Shown here one piece after another: positions 50,044 through 61,895 of a stretch of 64,000 nt of DNA; the first letter of the stretch is position 1, and each line of letters opens with the position of its first letter. The notes under the pieces were generated by a model that saw only the letters and a list, made by a program, of their open reading frames with translations, was not told the origin of the DNA and ran no database searches. The translations under genes were made by a program, and so were the position numbers. Origin of the DNA: Sinohyriopsis cumingii. Lineage: Eukaryota; Mollusca; Bivalvia; Unionida; Unionidae. The stretch covers positions 137,090,268 through 137,154,267 of the forward strand of contig CM068827.1 in assembly GCA_028554795.2 (NCBI GenBank), given 5' to 3'.

Positions 50044-50399
50044 TAGTGCTTTGTTCATGTTGTAGCAATTGAACAGAAGTCACCATTTCGAAATCATCAT
50101 TGTTAAAACAATACACCCTGGGTAACACTGTACATGGCAACAAAACTCAATTTACAGTTATATACAGTTCAAAAGATATTTTCATGAGCACATTGACACA
50201 GGTAATACAGCTATTGCAATGTACACATGCCAGTCTCTCCATTAACATTTTCATTTCTGGAACATGACTATCAAAATTATTGGAGATATTTCAACCAGAC
50301 TTGGTACACTAGTCAAGCAAGTGGGTAGAGGTACCTTAATTTTGATACATGGTATTCTATGCAGTGAATAGTTTTGCTGCCATAGAAGCAAATTGTAGC
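50040..50399. other. Intron 6, unique sequence
   Basis: No feature recognised between the CA run and the next array. Confidence 0.4.
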
Positions 50400-50795
50400 A
50401 TATGTGGTACAGACAGTATACAAGTTAAGAATACTGCAGTGTACAGCTGTGGTATATATGGTACAGACAGTATACAAGTTGAGAGTACTGCATTGTACAG
50501 CTGTAGCATATTTGGTACAGATAGTATACAAGCTGAGAGTACTGCAGTGTACAGCTGTGGCATTTGTCATACATACAGTACACAAGTTGAGAGTTCTGCA
50601 GTGTACAGCTACTATCATATTTGGTACAGATAGTATACAAGTTGAGAGTACTGCAGTGTACAGCTGTATTGTATCATATGTGATACAGACAGTATACAAG
50701 TTGAGAGTACTGCAGTGTACAGCTGTATTGTATCATATGTGGTACAGACAGTATACAAGTTGAGAGTACTGCAGTGTACAGCTGTAGCATATGTT
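50400..50795. repeat. 54-60 bp tandem repeat, about seven copies
   Basis: The unit has GGTACAGACAGTATACAAGT, TGAGAGTACTGCAGTGTACA and GCTGTAGCATAT. The unit length shifts where a TATTG insertion is present. Confidence 0.93.
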
Positions 50796-51415
50796 TTATA
50801 AAACGTGAGAATACTGGATCTTAGTCTGCTTCTGTAAGAGTCTTTACATAAGTAGGGGACCCGGAGAAAATGTCATCCCTTGATTAATGTTGCTAGTGCT
50901 TAAAATTTTGATCAGATGTATCTCCTATTTCATAGACAAACAAATTGTCATCAAATGTTGGGCAGGAATTTACTGCAGGACATGCATAATATCTTGGGAT
51001 TTTTTTAACCTAATGATCAAAGGGCAAGGATGTGACAAATTTCCATGAATAGGTTGTCAGAGGTTAAAGAGGGTACACAGACTTTCATGTGGATGATAGG
51101 TCCAAAAGGCAGAGGTCAGGGTCACATGGTAAATATTTTCAGCTTATTTTATTTAATTATTGCAACTTTAGGACAAGGTTTTGTCTTCTGCTTGCACTGA
51201 TTAGTAGATAATTGTCCAGATTTGTTTAGAAACTTATAAGAGTAGATGAAGTATCCATTGGAATTTGTTGGTGTACAGACCAAAGGTCAAAGTAACATTT
51301 TTAACATGGTAATATATTACTAGGACTACAGAGCCATTCAAAGTCAAGACATTAATTTTTATAGAATATTTTAATATTAAGATTTCAATCTATGTTATTT
51401 ATTGATTTTGCACAG
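50796..51415. other. Intron 6 end
   Basis: Diverged phrases such as AGGTCAGGGTCACATGG near 51115 belong to old dispersed repeats. No exon before 51416. Confidence 0.4.
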
Positions 51416-51547
51416 AGCAAATGCAGTCAGCTCTTGACCAGTTTGAAAGCAATGAGGACTTTCAAGCCCTATGGATAGTTACAGAAACAGAGTTAAAATA
51501 TATAGATGAGAGTGGAGCTGTTCCAGAAACTGAAATGGATAGTGCAG
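51416..51547 (+). CDS. Host gene exon 7 (Gln/Glu-rich helix)
   Basis: The acceptor ttttgcacag ends at 51415 and the donor GCAG|gtcagt begins at 51548. The entry (G+AG gives Glu) and phase-1 exit are compatible with exons 6 and 8. It encodes residues 376-418: QMQSALDQFESNEDF, then QALWIVTETELKYIDE, then an acidic tail ending ETEMDSA. The first part continues the helical segment of exon 6. The exon follows a 17.7-kb intron and is followed within about 300 bp by another minisatellite. Confidence 0.77.
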
Positions 51548-51779
51548 GTCAGTGTGAGAAAGAGAGATAAGGGATGGCAAGACTGGAAAATAAAATGCTC
51601 CTGTTTGACAGCCTTTTGGCAGTTTGAAATGTTAAACCAGGCTAGCAAATCTTTTGGTCTCTGCTCTGATTTTTTGTAGAAACTTTGACACAATACATTT
51701 TTATTAATAGAATAAAACTCTTAAATAGGGATGGTCAAAATATTGTATTTCATTCCAGTCATGACAATGATCATTCCTT

Positions 51780-52925
51780 ATACTTAACAAGAAACAGATT
51801 GGCAGTACCAGTGTAGGGCAAATCTAAAACAGGGACTGGCAGTACTAGGGTAGGGCAAATCCAAAACAGAGGCTGGCAGTACAAGGGTAAGGCAGATCCA
51901 AAACAGGGACTAGCAGTACAGGAGTAGGGCAAATCCAAAAATGTGACTGTCAGTACATGGGCTAAGGGCAAATCCAAAACTGGGACTGGCAGTACAGGGA
52001 TAAAACAAATCCAAAACAGGGACTGGCAATACAGGGGTAGGGCAAATCCAAAACGGGGATTGGCAGTACAGGGGTAAGGCAGATCCAAAACAGGGACTGT
52101 ACTTGATTTAAATGGATAGATTGATGATAATAAAAACAGGGGTAGGCAAATCCAAAACAGGAACTGGCAGTACAGGGTTAGGGCAAATCCAAAACTGTAA
52201 CTGGCAGTATTGGGGTTGGGTAAATCTAAAACAGGGACAAGCAGTACAGGGGTAGGGCAAATCCTCAGGGACTGGCAGTACAGGGGTAGTGCAAATCCAA
52301 AACCATGACTGGCAGTACAGGGGTAGGGCAAATCCACAGGGACTGGCAGTACAGGGGTAGGACAAATCCAAAACCATGACTGGCAATACAGGGTAAGGGC
52401 AAATCCAAAACAGGGCCTGTAAGTATTGGGGTAGAGCAAATCCAGAACAGGGACTGGCATTACAAGGGTAGGGCAAATTCAAAAAAGGGATTGGCAGTAC
52501 TGGGATAGGGAAAATCCAAAACAGGGACTGGCAGTACCAGGGAAGGGAAAATCCAAATCATGGACTGGCAGTACAGGGGTAGGGCAAATCCACAGGGACT
52601 GGCAGAACAGGGGTAGGGCAAATCCAAAACCATGACTGGCAGTACAGGGTTAGGGCAAATCCAAAACAGGGCCTGTAAGTATTGGGGTAGAGCAAATCCA
52701 AAACAGGGACTGGCATTACAAGGGTAGGGCAAATTCAAAAAAGGGATTGGCAGTACTGGGATAGGGAAAATCCAAAACGGGGACTGGCAGTACCAGGGAA
52801 GGGAAAATCCAAATCAGGGACTGGCATTATCAGGGTAGGGTAAATCCACATAGAAACTGTATATGATATAAAAAGGTAAATTGGTGACAGACACTGACAG
52901 TACAGGGCTACTGCAAATCCAAACA
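51780..52925. repeat. 36-40 bp tandem array in intron 7
   Basis: The unit GGACTGGCAGTACAGGGGTA plus GGGCAAATCCAAAACA repeats about 30 times. A block of about 260 bp is duplicated (52440-52560 reappears near 52700-52815). A 229-codon minus-strand frame (PVPVLDLPYPCTA repeats) is a product of the array. Confidence 0.94.
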
Positions 52926-53093
52926 GGCCATGGCCATCTTGTTTATAAGTTTCTATATGTTACATAACTTGGGGAGGGGAAATAAATCTTAGGATTCAGA
53001 ATATTTGCATATTGAAATATGTTAATATGTATACACATGTAACTAGTTAGGAAAAATTATTTATAGATGAAATAACACCTTCCTATTTTTAAG

Positions 53094-53166
53094 GGCTTGA
53101 CCAGAACAATGCTGACCATCTCTGCAAAGCATTTGTGGATATAGAGGATCAGCTCAAAGATGAACG
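53094..53166 (+). CDS. Host gene exon 8
   Basis: The acceptor cctatttttaag ends at 53093 and the donor GAACG|gtaaga begins at 53167. Phase 1 in (G+GG gives Gly) and phase 2 out. It encodes residues 420-442, LDQNNADHLCKAFVDIEDQL then KDE, an amphipathic helix by composition. The acceptor has AAG rather than CAG, with a short pyrimidine run, so it is somewhat weaker than the others. The reading frame and phase fit are clean. Confidence 0.7.
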
Positions 53167-54019
53167 GTAAGAATTTGGATGATAAATTTTCTCAGTACAT
53201 TATTTAAAATGCATGTACAATTTAAGCCCTAGTATATAGTTAAAAACCAAAATAATTATCACCTGCCAATGACGATGGGACGGGATGTAACAATTTGTTC
53301 ATTCATTTTGTGTTCATTCCTTTATTTGTTGGTTCCTCACACCCTCAATATATGGTACCCTACTTCAAATGCACTTATGAAAATTAGTATGTGGATGCAT
53401 CAAGGAGAGTAACTGAAAGATTTAAAAAGTAGATCACTGTGACCTGATTTTCATGATTGAGTGAATTTCCACCAATGGTGGGTTTGAATACTTTCCAGAC
53501 TTGCATTCTCTGATGCCTTGGATTGAATCCTCATACTTGTCTCTATATTGGGTTATTATTCCAAATTTGCATAGGATGGTAAGGAGATTTTGTCTTTATG
53601 AAAAAGCACTTGCTGGAATGTAAATTTAATTTTGAACTTTTGTTATGCACTCCCACTTAAGTACGTTTTAAAGAGGAGAATTTTCCATCTGGCATGATCA
53701 GCCTCAAATTAGAATTATTATTTTGTTGCTTATTTGTATGAAATGGAAGACAACCATATTTGAGATGCATCATTATGAAGCTAAACCTATACATTCTGCA
53801 ACATGCACAATCAATCTTTTGGTCTCAGGGTGAAGGTCACCATTTACAGCAATGCTTTTAGCATTGGCAAGACATGCAGGCCCTGGCCTTCTTAAGTTTT
53901 AAATGCCATACAAATATCATTGGTACATGTAATGTGACTTTCAGTGCTAAATTCTTAGAAAAATTCTGATGTCAGATTTGTACACTGATATACAAAGAAT
54001 TCCTGTCTTGGCTGTGGGA
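53167..54019. other. Intron 8, first part
   Basis: Old dispersed-repeat phrases (GGTCTCAGGGTGAAGGTCACC near 53820) and no supported exon. Confidence 0.4.
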
Positions 54020-54475
54020 GCAAAAACATAATGCCTTTAACAGAGAAAATTCTGCATTCTACAGAATCCTTTTAATGCCATTCACAGAGCAAATGCTGTA
54101 TCACACAGAACCTTTATAATGCCTTTCACAGAGGAAATGCTCCATCCCACAGAACAGTTATAATGCCTTTCACAGAGGAAATTGCATAACCCACAGAACC
54201 CTTATAATGCCATTCACATGCGAAATGCTGTATCCCACAGAACTTTTAAAATGCCTTTCAAAGAGGAAATGCTGCATCCCACAGAACAATTATAATGCCT
54301 TTCACAGAGGAAGTGCAACATTGCCCAAAGTCCTTATAATGCCATTCACAGAGGAAATGCTGTATCCCACAGAACTCTTAAAATGCCTTTCACTAGGGAA
54401 ATTCTGTTTCCCACAGAACCCTTATGATGCCTTTCACAGAGAAAGGGCTGTATCCTACAAAACCCATGGCAAGCA
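54020..54475. repeat. 44-bp tandem array, about ten copies
   Basis: The unit has CCCACAGAACCCTTATAATG and CCTTTCACAGAGGAAATGCT. Confidence 0.93.
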
Positions 54476-54949
54476 CTTATACTGTATTTGTCCATATATA
54501 TTAAGCAACCAAAAAGGAATACCATAGACCTGTATCTGCCATTTGATCAGTTTGAGACAAGTTAATGTATGTGCATTGCAGCAATTAGAAGACCTGTAAT
54601 CTTTATCATTTATGATTGTATTTATTAATCACAAATCATAATAAAAGTTTAATAAATGGCCATATATATTTTTAACACCTGGCCTGGAATCCGTAACACA
54701 ACAGGATGTCACTGTGTGTAAGTAGTCAACCAGCATTTCTGAATCGTGAAGATATTATTCACTTTAGGAAAGCCATGTACGTTTTGGAGCTGATCACATG
54801 ACCTATGCATTGATGATTCATCTTGTTTTTGAAAAATTATCAGTAACACAGTTTTCATGAATCTGGAAATCACTAGTTTTTTCCTAAACAAACAAACCCT
54901 GACTTGGGTTGCAGAATAAAGTACAATTTGGCTACTTCAGCTTAAGCTG
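54476..54949. other. Intron 8, unique sequence
   Basis: Nothing recognised between the 44-bp array and the gypsy fragment. Confidence 0.4.
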
Positions 54950-55830
54950 TGCCCCTTCATCCATTAATAAAATAAAAAGCCATGAGGTAAAGGGTTACAA
55001 GATGGGGGAAATACCCAGCAGCATCACTTTTGGTGGCATTGTTGTAGGCCTGGACGATTGGTCTGATGAACAATTTCCAGTCCAAATTCTGGTTGGTTTC
55101 CAGTGTATCAAGCAGTTTTAACAGGGTTTGGTTGGGGTGATATGGAGTAGACTTGGTTTCTCCCGCTAGCTTGCATAGTTCCCTGATCACTGAACTCTCA
55201 AAGTTCCGGCATTGGTCACTGTGGAGCCTTTCATGGAAAGAATAAAACTTTTATGAAGTGCTCATACAGGGCTTGGCAGTTGTTTAGTCTGTCTGGCTGC
55301 AGCAGGGAACAGCTTGAGCATATCTGGTAAAATGGTCTTTGATCACAAGAATATGCGCGAAGCCACCCTTACACCTATTAAGTGATAAGAAGTCCATGCA
55401 ATCCAGCTTCATTGGGTGTGTTGTCTGTATTGAGATTAATTCGGCAATCTTCATTGGTCCCTTTCTCAAAATGCAGCGAGTGCAGTGCTCATTTGTGGAT
55501 TCAAGATGCTTCCCTAACTCAGGCCAGTAAAAGCACTGCCTTACAATCCACAGACACTTTTTTTGTCCCTGCCCTGATGACCTAAATTGTCATGGATGCC
55601 TTTCATGGCCTGCTGTCTGTGACTCGGGGACCGGTCCAGCTGCTTATTTTGTTTACCCTCAGGCAGATTGGTTCCATACTGAATACCATCTTCATCGAGG
55701 AACAACCAGTTACACTTTCTGAGGTACTTTTGCACATCCAGTGTCTCTTGACAGATTGCTTCCTCCCTTGAGTGAAAACCATTTTGCACGAGGTCAACAA
55801 GTCTTGAAGAGACTTCCAACAGACTGGGGT
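54950..55830 (-). pseudogene. Ty3/gypsy-type retrotransposon integrase fragment, decayed
   Basis: On the minus strand three frame-broken pieces read in order. 55541-55819 has GIHDNLGHQGRD, the HH half of the integrase zinc finger. Next comes CTRC, its CC half. 55284-55469 has KLDCMDFLSL and VIKDHFTRYAQAVP, then a short segment with LHSDQCRNFES. 54957-55190 has IRELCKLAGETKSTPYHP. These match the first two catalytic Asp regions of Ty3/gypsy integrases. The region after YHP jumps straight to NQTLLKLLDTLE, so the conserved stretch with the catalytic Glu is deleted. No LTRs, RT or gag are seen. It is an inactive remnant in intron 8. Confidence 0.87.
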
Positions 55831-56118
55831 GGGGTTAGAGTGAGGTCTGTTTAATTAAATCTTTTTACCAAGATTTGACAAAGCCCAATTGAGGCAAATA
55901 TAAAAAATTTGGTTCACATTTATATTCATATTTAAATTCCCTGATATATTTGCAGGCCATAATGCAATTTTAAAACTTTTTCTAAATTGTTAAACATTCT
56001 TTTTTCTTGTTTGGTCTGCAGGGGCACACATGCTTTATGAAGACAAAGCTTAAGCTTGTGTATTATTACAGATTGTTTCAGCTCAATAAAATGAGATTCT
56101 GTACTTTTTCTTTTCCAG

Positions 56119-56154
56119 CCTTGACATTGCATTGTCTCGACTGAAAGCCTGCAG
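56119..56154 (+). CDS. Host gene exon 9 (36 nt, last certain exon)
   Basis: The acceptor ttcttttccag ends at 56118 and the donor GCAG|gtcagt begins at 56155. Phase 2 in (CG+C gives Arg) and phase 2 out. It adds LDIALSRLKAC, continuing the helix of exon 8 (KDER-LDIALSRLK). The exon is very short, so its support is the strong acceptor, the good donor and the exact phase fit. The next exon is uncertain. It may be one of the weak candidates near 59749 or 61875, or it may lie beyond the window. Confidence 0.62.
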
Positions 56155-56956
56155 GTCAGTTTTTATATATAGTGCTCTCCACAGAGCCCAAGATATTTTC
56201 CGGGAAGATAACTTCACAATCCTCAAGAAGCTCTTCTTCAAGCGTTTTATTTATTAGCTTGTTTGAGCATGCATTACTGACATTGGGATCATTGTGTGAG
56301 GATCTACAGTGTTTCCATTATACTTTATTTTTGGATGTAAGTTTATTTAAAAATCTTGGGGATTAAAAAGAAATCCATTTTGGCTTGGAGCAACCTTTCA
56401 GGCAAATTTTCTACACAAGGGAAACAACTCAAATATAGCTAAATCATTGTCTCTTATAGTAGTATCTTCCCTTTAATACTTTCCACTGCTGTTAATATTC
56501 CAAGTAATAGAAAATGCTTTTAAAAAGAAACCATAACATTCATTCTTTAAATAATGTTTCAGATGTGAGTGAAAATTCCCTAGTTACATATAAAAAAAGA
56601 TTATTTAGTACAGTATCATAAATACTTTTCGGAGCAGACTGTTTAGAAATCAAGACAATCAGTAGTATTATCTTGGGAGTTATGTGCTGAGTCAGTTAGT
56701 GTAATTTCAGTCTTTTCAATATGACTGACAAAAAAATGTAATTCATGATGTAATTTTTTGTAAAGAAGATGTTTAGTGTTTTTCATTGTTTTTCTTTTCA
56801 TTGATCTTGCATGTTTTCTTTTTTAAATCATAAATTCTACTAAGCAGGTAATATAAATGTATTAAATATATGATATGTAAAATATACAGATTTGTGATAA
56901 ATAGCATAGCATGATGATTTCCCAATTCATTTTCTATTTAGACTTTTTAAAAAAAT

Positions 56957-56957
<1 letters not shown>
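56155..56957. other. Region after exon 9, no exon fixed
   Basis: Unique AT-rich sequence. The open frame at 56172-56366 begins after the exon 9 donor and has no support. Confidence 0.4.
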
Positions 56958-57039
<82 letters not shown>

Positions 57040-57061
57040 GACCACATCATGCTTGTGTGTA

Positions 57062-57139
<78 letters not shown>

Positions 57140-57142
57140 TGC
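56958..57142. repeat. Two (TA)n runs flanking a 45-bp spacer
   Basis: (TA)n from 56958 to 57037 and from about 57075 to 57136, with a spacer containing GGGACCACATCATGCTTGTG. The two TA runs can pair with each other. Confidence 0.95.
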
Positions 57143-57326
57143 ATACATTTGAGTATTTTTAATCAATTGCATTGCTTATTTTTGACATTTTATCAGTTTT
57201 CTTTATATCTGTAAAAATGTTACACAGATTCATGTGAAACTGGACAGCTCATACTGTTTCAGATTTTGTGATGATAGTTTATTATTTGTCACTTTAGATA
57301 TTAATGTACACTGAATAATAATAATA

Positions 57327-57361
<35 letters not shown>

Positions 57362-58619
57362 GATGCTAATAAATCGTATACACCTACCATAAGTCAGAGC
57401 ATTTTATGGTATGATGTTTTCAGTCCATTCCTCTGCTGACTGTTAGTTTGGTTTCCGTACAGCAACTTAAGTTCTCAAACATCTTCAGTTACATAGATTT
57501 TGTGGATGGCTTGCACTTGAAGTAGGGAAATACCCTATAAGTTTTAACATGAAAAGGTCAAAAGTCAAGGTCCTTGTGACTTAAAGAAGAAACTTGCAAA
57601 TTCAATTGTTTATAGGCATCTTTATTACATTAAGTGCAGGCCATCCATAATGTTTCCATAATGGGAAAGTAAAACACCCATTGATTTTGGTGTCAAAAGT
57701 CAAGGTCATTGATTGAAGAAGGAAAAATGATTCATGCAGGAAACATTTAGTTTTTGACCATGTACCTTCAACAGGCTTTTTTAGATGACTTGCACTTGGA
57801 GTAAGGGTCAACCCTACAGGGGCTAAAAGATGGTGAAAGTCACTGTGACTGAAAAGAAAAACTAGTTTCTGCACAATAACTAAAGATCCATATGCAGATA
57901 GTAGACTTTGTGGATGGCATACACTTGAGGTAAGAAAAGATTGTATCAACTTTAGGGCCAAGATGTGAATGATCGAAGTCACTATGGTTGAAAGAAGGAA
58001 ATTGGTTTCAACAATAACATTAGGTCTGAATTACAGACATGGACCAAACTATTTAGATGTCTTGTACTTGGGGAAAGTGAAACACCCCTTGATTTTGGTG
58101 ACAAAGGTCACCCTTGATTTTGGTGTCAAAGGTCATGGCCACTGTGAATGAAAAAAGAAAAATGGTTTCTGCTTGAAGATTTCAGTTGTTAACAATGTTT
58201 CTTTGCCAAAGTTTGCCAGTGACTTCAACATTGGGTAAGGAAAAAGCAAATTGATATTGGGATTATAAGGTCAAAGGACAAGATCATTGTGTCTGGAAGA
58301 AAAATAATGTTTTGTTGCATTAAAAAAACTCTTTTGTTCTTGAGTATATTCACTGACCAGACATTATGGATGGCTTGTAATAAAGAAGCCTATACATCAG
58401 GGGTCTGAAACATGCAATTATTTCACGTGGAAGGCAACAACACCCAGATTTTATAAAATAATTAACAATAAAAAAAAATTCTTCACAGCCAGCACACTTT
58501 AATAAAAATTCTGGTGGGAATATAATTCCTTCCAATTAGCATAACAAAATAGTATACTACATTAGTCTTCAAATTTTTTCATTTTTGACTACACTTTTGT
58601 ATTATTGTATGAAAAGGTT
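57143..58619. other. Diverged long repeats and an (AAT)n run
   Basis: (AAT)n lies at 57318-57358. From about 57540 to 58330, phrases such as AAGGTCAAGGTC...TGTGACT, GAAGAAGGAAA and GATGGCTTGCACTTG recur about every 190 bp, giving four or five old tandem copies of a dispersed unit. Confidence 0.55.
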
Positions 58620-58930
58620 TTCAGTGATACAGCCTTCAGGCCAATGTACTAGTCCTTCAGGCCAATGTACTAGTCCTTCAGGCCAATGTACTGGTCCTTC
58701 AGGCTAATGTACTAGTCCTTCAGCCCAATGCACTAGTCCTTCAGGCCAGTGTACTAGTCCTTCAGCCAATGTACTAGTCCTTCAGGCCAATGTACTGGTC
58801 CTTCAGGCTAATATACTAGTCCTTCAGGCCAATGCAGTAGTCCTTCAGGCCAATGTACTAGTCCTTCAGGCTAATGTACTAGTCCTTCAGGCTAATGTAC
58901 TAGTCCTTCATGCCATTGTACTAGTCCTCA
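58620..58930. repeat. 21-bp tandem repeat, about 14 copies
   Basis: The unit TCCTTCAGGCCAATGTACTAG, with GCT and GGT variants. Confidence 0.95.
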
Positions 58931-59824
58931 TGTGGCGATCATCATGATTTCAGTTTGAGACCTCTGCTGTAGATTATGGGGTCTGAAGGTCACAGGTCAT
59001 GGTCATAATAAGTCTTATAAGAAGATAATGGTTTATGTGCACTAAATTTAGTTATGACTGTATACCTTGACCAAAGCTCAAGGTCATTGTGACATGTTGG
59101 AAAATAACCTCCATAGTCAACATTTCCCTATTGGTGCCTATATTGAGGACTGTTCAACAGAGAGTGACATATACTGTGCAATTCACAGTTCTCTTGTTCA
59201 CCAAAGGTTTTTAAATGATTTCTGAATTTTGTTTTTCTTCTGTAAAAGGTTTTCATTCATGATTTCTAAATTGTATTATGTTTGAGAAATCTAAAATGAG
59301 TCATTTGGTATAAATAGTATTTTCAATTTCTAGATAGCTAGATCCTTTCAGAGGTATCCTTTAATTGACTTTTAAAAGTATCCTTTAATTGCGTCTTAGA
59401 GGTACTGTTTAATTGCTTGTTATAGGCTGCCTGTGGGAAGGTAGTTTCTGATGACAGGTGGTCCTTCAGTATGAATGCTGAAAGGCACCAGATATGTTCA
59501 GGATGCAATCAGAGCTCACTATAAGCTTGTGAAGACTTTACAATTTACAGCTTCTTATAAAAATGAAATAAAAATAATAAAGTTTTAAGAATCCTTAACA
59601 TTACAGGCTATTCTATGCGAATGCCAAATTTATATGATACTAAAAAGTCTCCAATATATTTTTATGTTTGATTTCAGAGAATTAGTTAAATTTTTGTGTT
59701 TAGACACTTATGTAACTGCAGTGCTGGATTGTTTGTGCTTATTTACAGTATCATAATGGAATCAGTTTTTTGTGGTATGTTAAAACTTGTGTTTCTTAAG
59801 AAGATGGAGTATTTAAAGAGATTT
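58931..59824. other. Unresolved region with a possible terminal exon
   Basis: An acceptor-like tttacag at 59742-59748 opens a frame that accepts phase 2 from exon 9 and reads about 27 codons (IIMESVFCGMLKLVF) to a TGA. No polyadenylation signal is close by. This is weak. Confidence 0.2.
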
Positions 59825-60190
59825 ATTTGACTGTAAATAACTGACTTGACTGTATATGTCCAATTTGACTGTATATGTCAGACTTGACTATATGTCTTAT
59901 TTGAATGTATATGTCCAATTTGACTGTATATATTTGATTTGACTATATGTCTGATATGAATGTGTATGTCCAATTAACTATATATGTATGATTTGACTAT
60001 ATGTCTGATTTGACTATAAATGTCCAATTGTACTATATGTCAGATTTGACAGTGTATGTCTGATTTGACTGTATATGTCCAATTCGACTATGTTTGATTT
60101 GACTGTATATCTAATTTGACTATATGTCAGATTTGACTGTATATGTCCAATTTGAGTGCATATTTCCAATTTGAGTGTATATGTCAGTGT
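59825..60190. repeat. Repeat of about 20 bp, variable
   Basis: TTTGACTGTATATGTCCAAT and shorter variants (TTTGACTATATGTCTGA) repeat about 17 times. Confidence 0.9.
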
Positions 60191-61399
60191 TGCAAAGTAA
60201 CACTTCATCCTCTGTATAGTTTTGTATAGATGTTTTCCTACCTGAAAAGATACATTATTTTCATTATTCTCTGCCTTTCACAGATGTAAAAATTAAATTG
60301 AAACAAGGAATATTTTAAAATAAATTTCACAAGAAAAAGTATGCTTTTTGATATGTACTTTGCATGGGTACAAACAAATAATTCAGTTCCCATAGAATGT
60401 AATGTAAAAATATTTTCCCAAATTACTGTACTTTTATGGTTAGATTGTCAAATCTTGCCTAGATCTTATGAAAGATGATGAAATTTATATGCTGCACTCC
60501 ACTGTAGGTGCCCACTATAAAATTCCAGTCTGGTGAGATCTCTGCATTTTCATCCAGTAGTAAGTGCATGGTGACTGTGATAAAATAAAAACGTTTTTTG
60601 ATTCAAACTTATGATGTCTACAATTTACTCATACACAGCCACTCTTCTGAAAAAGTACATTAATCTTGTGTAGTAATTATTTTTTCAGCCAATCAACAAT
60701 CGTCATTCTTTTAAATATATTTAATTTCACATTGACTGGTTCCATGACAAAATTAGTTGCTTTTGATCTAAAATAAAATGTTACTTTGACAATGATTGTT
60801 CATTTTCCTTGAAACCTGTCTTGCACAAGTAAAGTTGTCTTGTGGTTGCTGTTTTCAAGATATTCAGGAACTTATTTCTGGTTGGGAGCTGAAATGATAA
60901 ACTGATGATATTTTCCATAAAAGAATCAAAGTTTCCCTTTGCTACTTCATAATATATTAAGAAAGAAGTATTTTTGTTCCTATGTCGATATGTAGTGCAT
61001 TATCTTAATTTTCGGTGCACATTGCAACACGACTTGGACAAAGGGATATAATCCAGAATTGTTGCATATGCTTCAAGTCAATGTCAAATGTTCCAAACTT
61101 TACATTTCTCTAAATGTTACTCAGTCTCATTGAATGTGCTTAGATGAAGTTGGTATAATTTGCCTCTCTACCATTAGAGAGTGGCATTTGGTAAACATTT
61201 ATATGAAAGATGTTCATGTATATTAGTTGTTTTAGAAAAGGGAAGTAAATCTTGGAATCCATTCTGTCTTCTTCTCAGACTTAAATTTTCACCATGTTTG
61301 AGAATTCAGCTGGCTCCTTTCAGTGTTAATAAAATCCCAAGTTAATTATTCTGATGATTATATCACAAGGAAAATGTTTTCATAACCATTTGTGTCATT
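60191..61399. other. Unique sequence, no gene
   Basis: AT-rich sequence with no supported exon or element. Confidence 0.4.
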
Positions 61400-61448
61400 G
61401 TACCCAAGGCAGAGAGAGAGAGAGAGAGATTTTTGTGTCATTGTACAC

Positions 61449-61490
<42 letters not shown>

Positions 61491-61690
61491 CTGTTGTCAT
61501 TGTACCCAAGGCAGAGAGAGAGAGAGATTCTTGCGTCATTGTACCCAAGGCAGAGAGAGATTCTTGTGTCATTGTACCCAAGGCAGAGAAAGAGAGATTC
61601 TTGTGTCATTGTGCCCAAGCCAGAGAGAGGGAGAGATTCTTGTGTCATTGTGCTCAAGGCGGCGAGCGAGAGAAAGAGAGAGATTCACTC
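61400..61690. repeat. 40-50 bp repeat containing (AG)n runs, seven copies
   Basis: The unit has TTCTTGTGTCATTGTACCCA, AGGC and a variable AGAG run of 6 to 34 bases. The three forward frames over it are artefacts. Confidence 0.93.
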
Positions 61691-61874
61691 ATTAAAAAAT
61701 CAGTCTAACAAGTTAAGGCAATGGATGAAAATGATAAAAAAGTTATATATGCAAGATGTAATTCCTAACTTTCATGCATTTCTATTTCCTACTCTTTAAT
61801 AATTGCAATCATGTTGTTCCACCTTTGAAAGCAGAGAATTTGTTAATCAAACATTTATGTGCTTGAATTTACAG

Positions 61875-61895
61875 CAGACAGAGTTTTGGTGACAG
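61875..61895 (+). CDS. Possible 21-nt microexon of the host gene
   Basis: The acceptor cttgaatttacag ends at 61874 and a possible donor GACAG|gtatta begins at 61896. It would accept phase 2 from exon 9 (AG+C gives Ser) and would encode RQSFGD, leaving in phase 2. The site is short and may be chance. A competing terminal exon begins at 59749 after tttacag, reading about 27 codons to a TGA. Neither can be chosen from sequence alone. Confidence 0.2.

Larger units (their letters stand above)
3871..56154 (+). other. Host gene, nine coding exons, 3' end not resolved
   Basis: Nine open segments on the + strand join with matching splice phases: 3875-3925, 14536-14650, 17529-18196, 26184-26253, 28394-28564, 33648-33695, 51416-51547, 53094-53166 and 56119-56154. 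Every intron is GT-AG, and no stop arises at any junction. The joined product is about 454 residues and stays open at the last exon. Visible properties are a Ser/Thr/Glu-rich N-terminus, a short coiled coil ending in LTILTG near residue 93, a proline-rich stretch near 315, an acidic run DDEEETE near 344, and a Gln/Glu-rich helical segment from about 368. I do not recognise the family. The coiled coil followed by a Leu-Thr-Gly turn and a beta-rich segment faintly recalls RWD-type kinetochore subunits such as CENP-P, but that is only a suggestion. Introns carry nearly all the repeats in the window, and intron 6 is 17.7 kb. Confidence 0.78.

Noticed and set aside
51771..52738. Pro/Cys-rich minus-strand frames (LPYPCTA)
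   Set aside because: Translation of the 36-40 bp minisatellite. There are several competing frames and no gene structure.
60278..60300. Next host exon after the acceptor at ctttcacag near 60283
   Set aside because: In the required phase it reads a TAA within five codons and has no donor before it.
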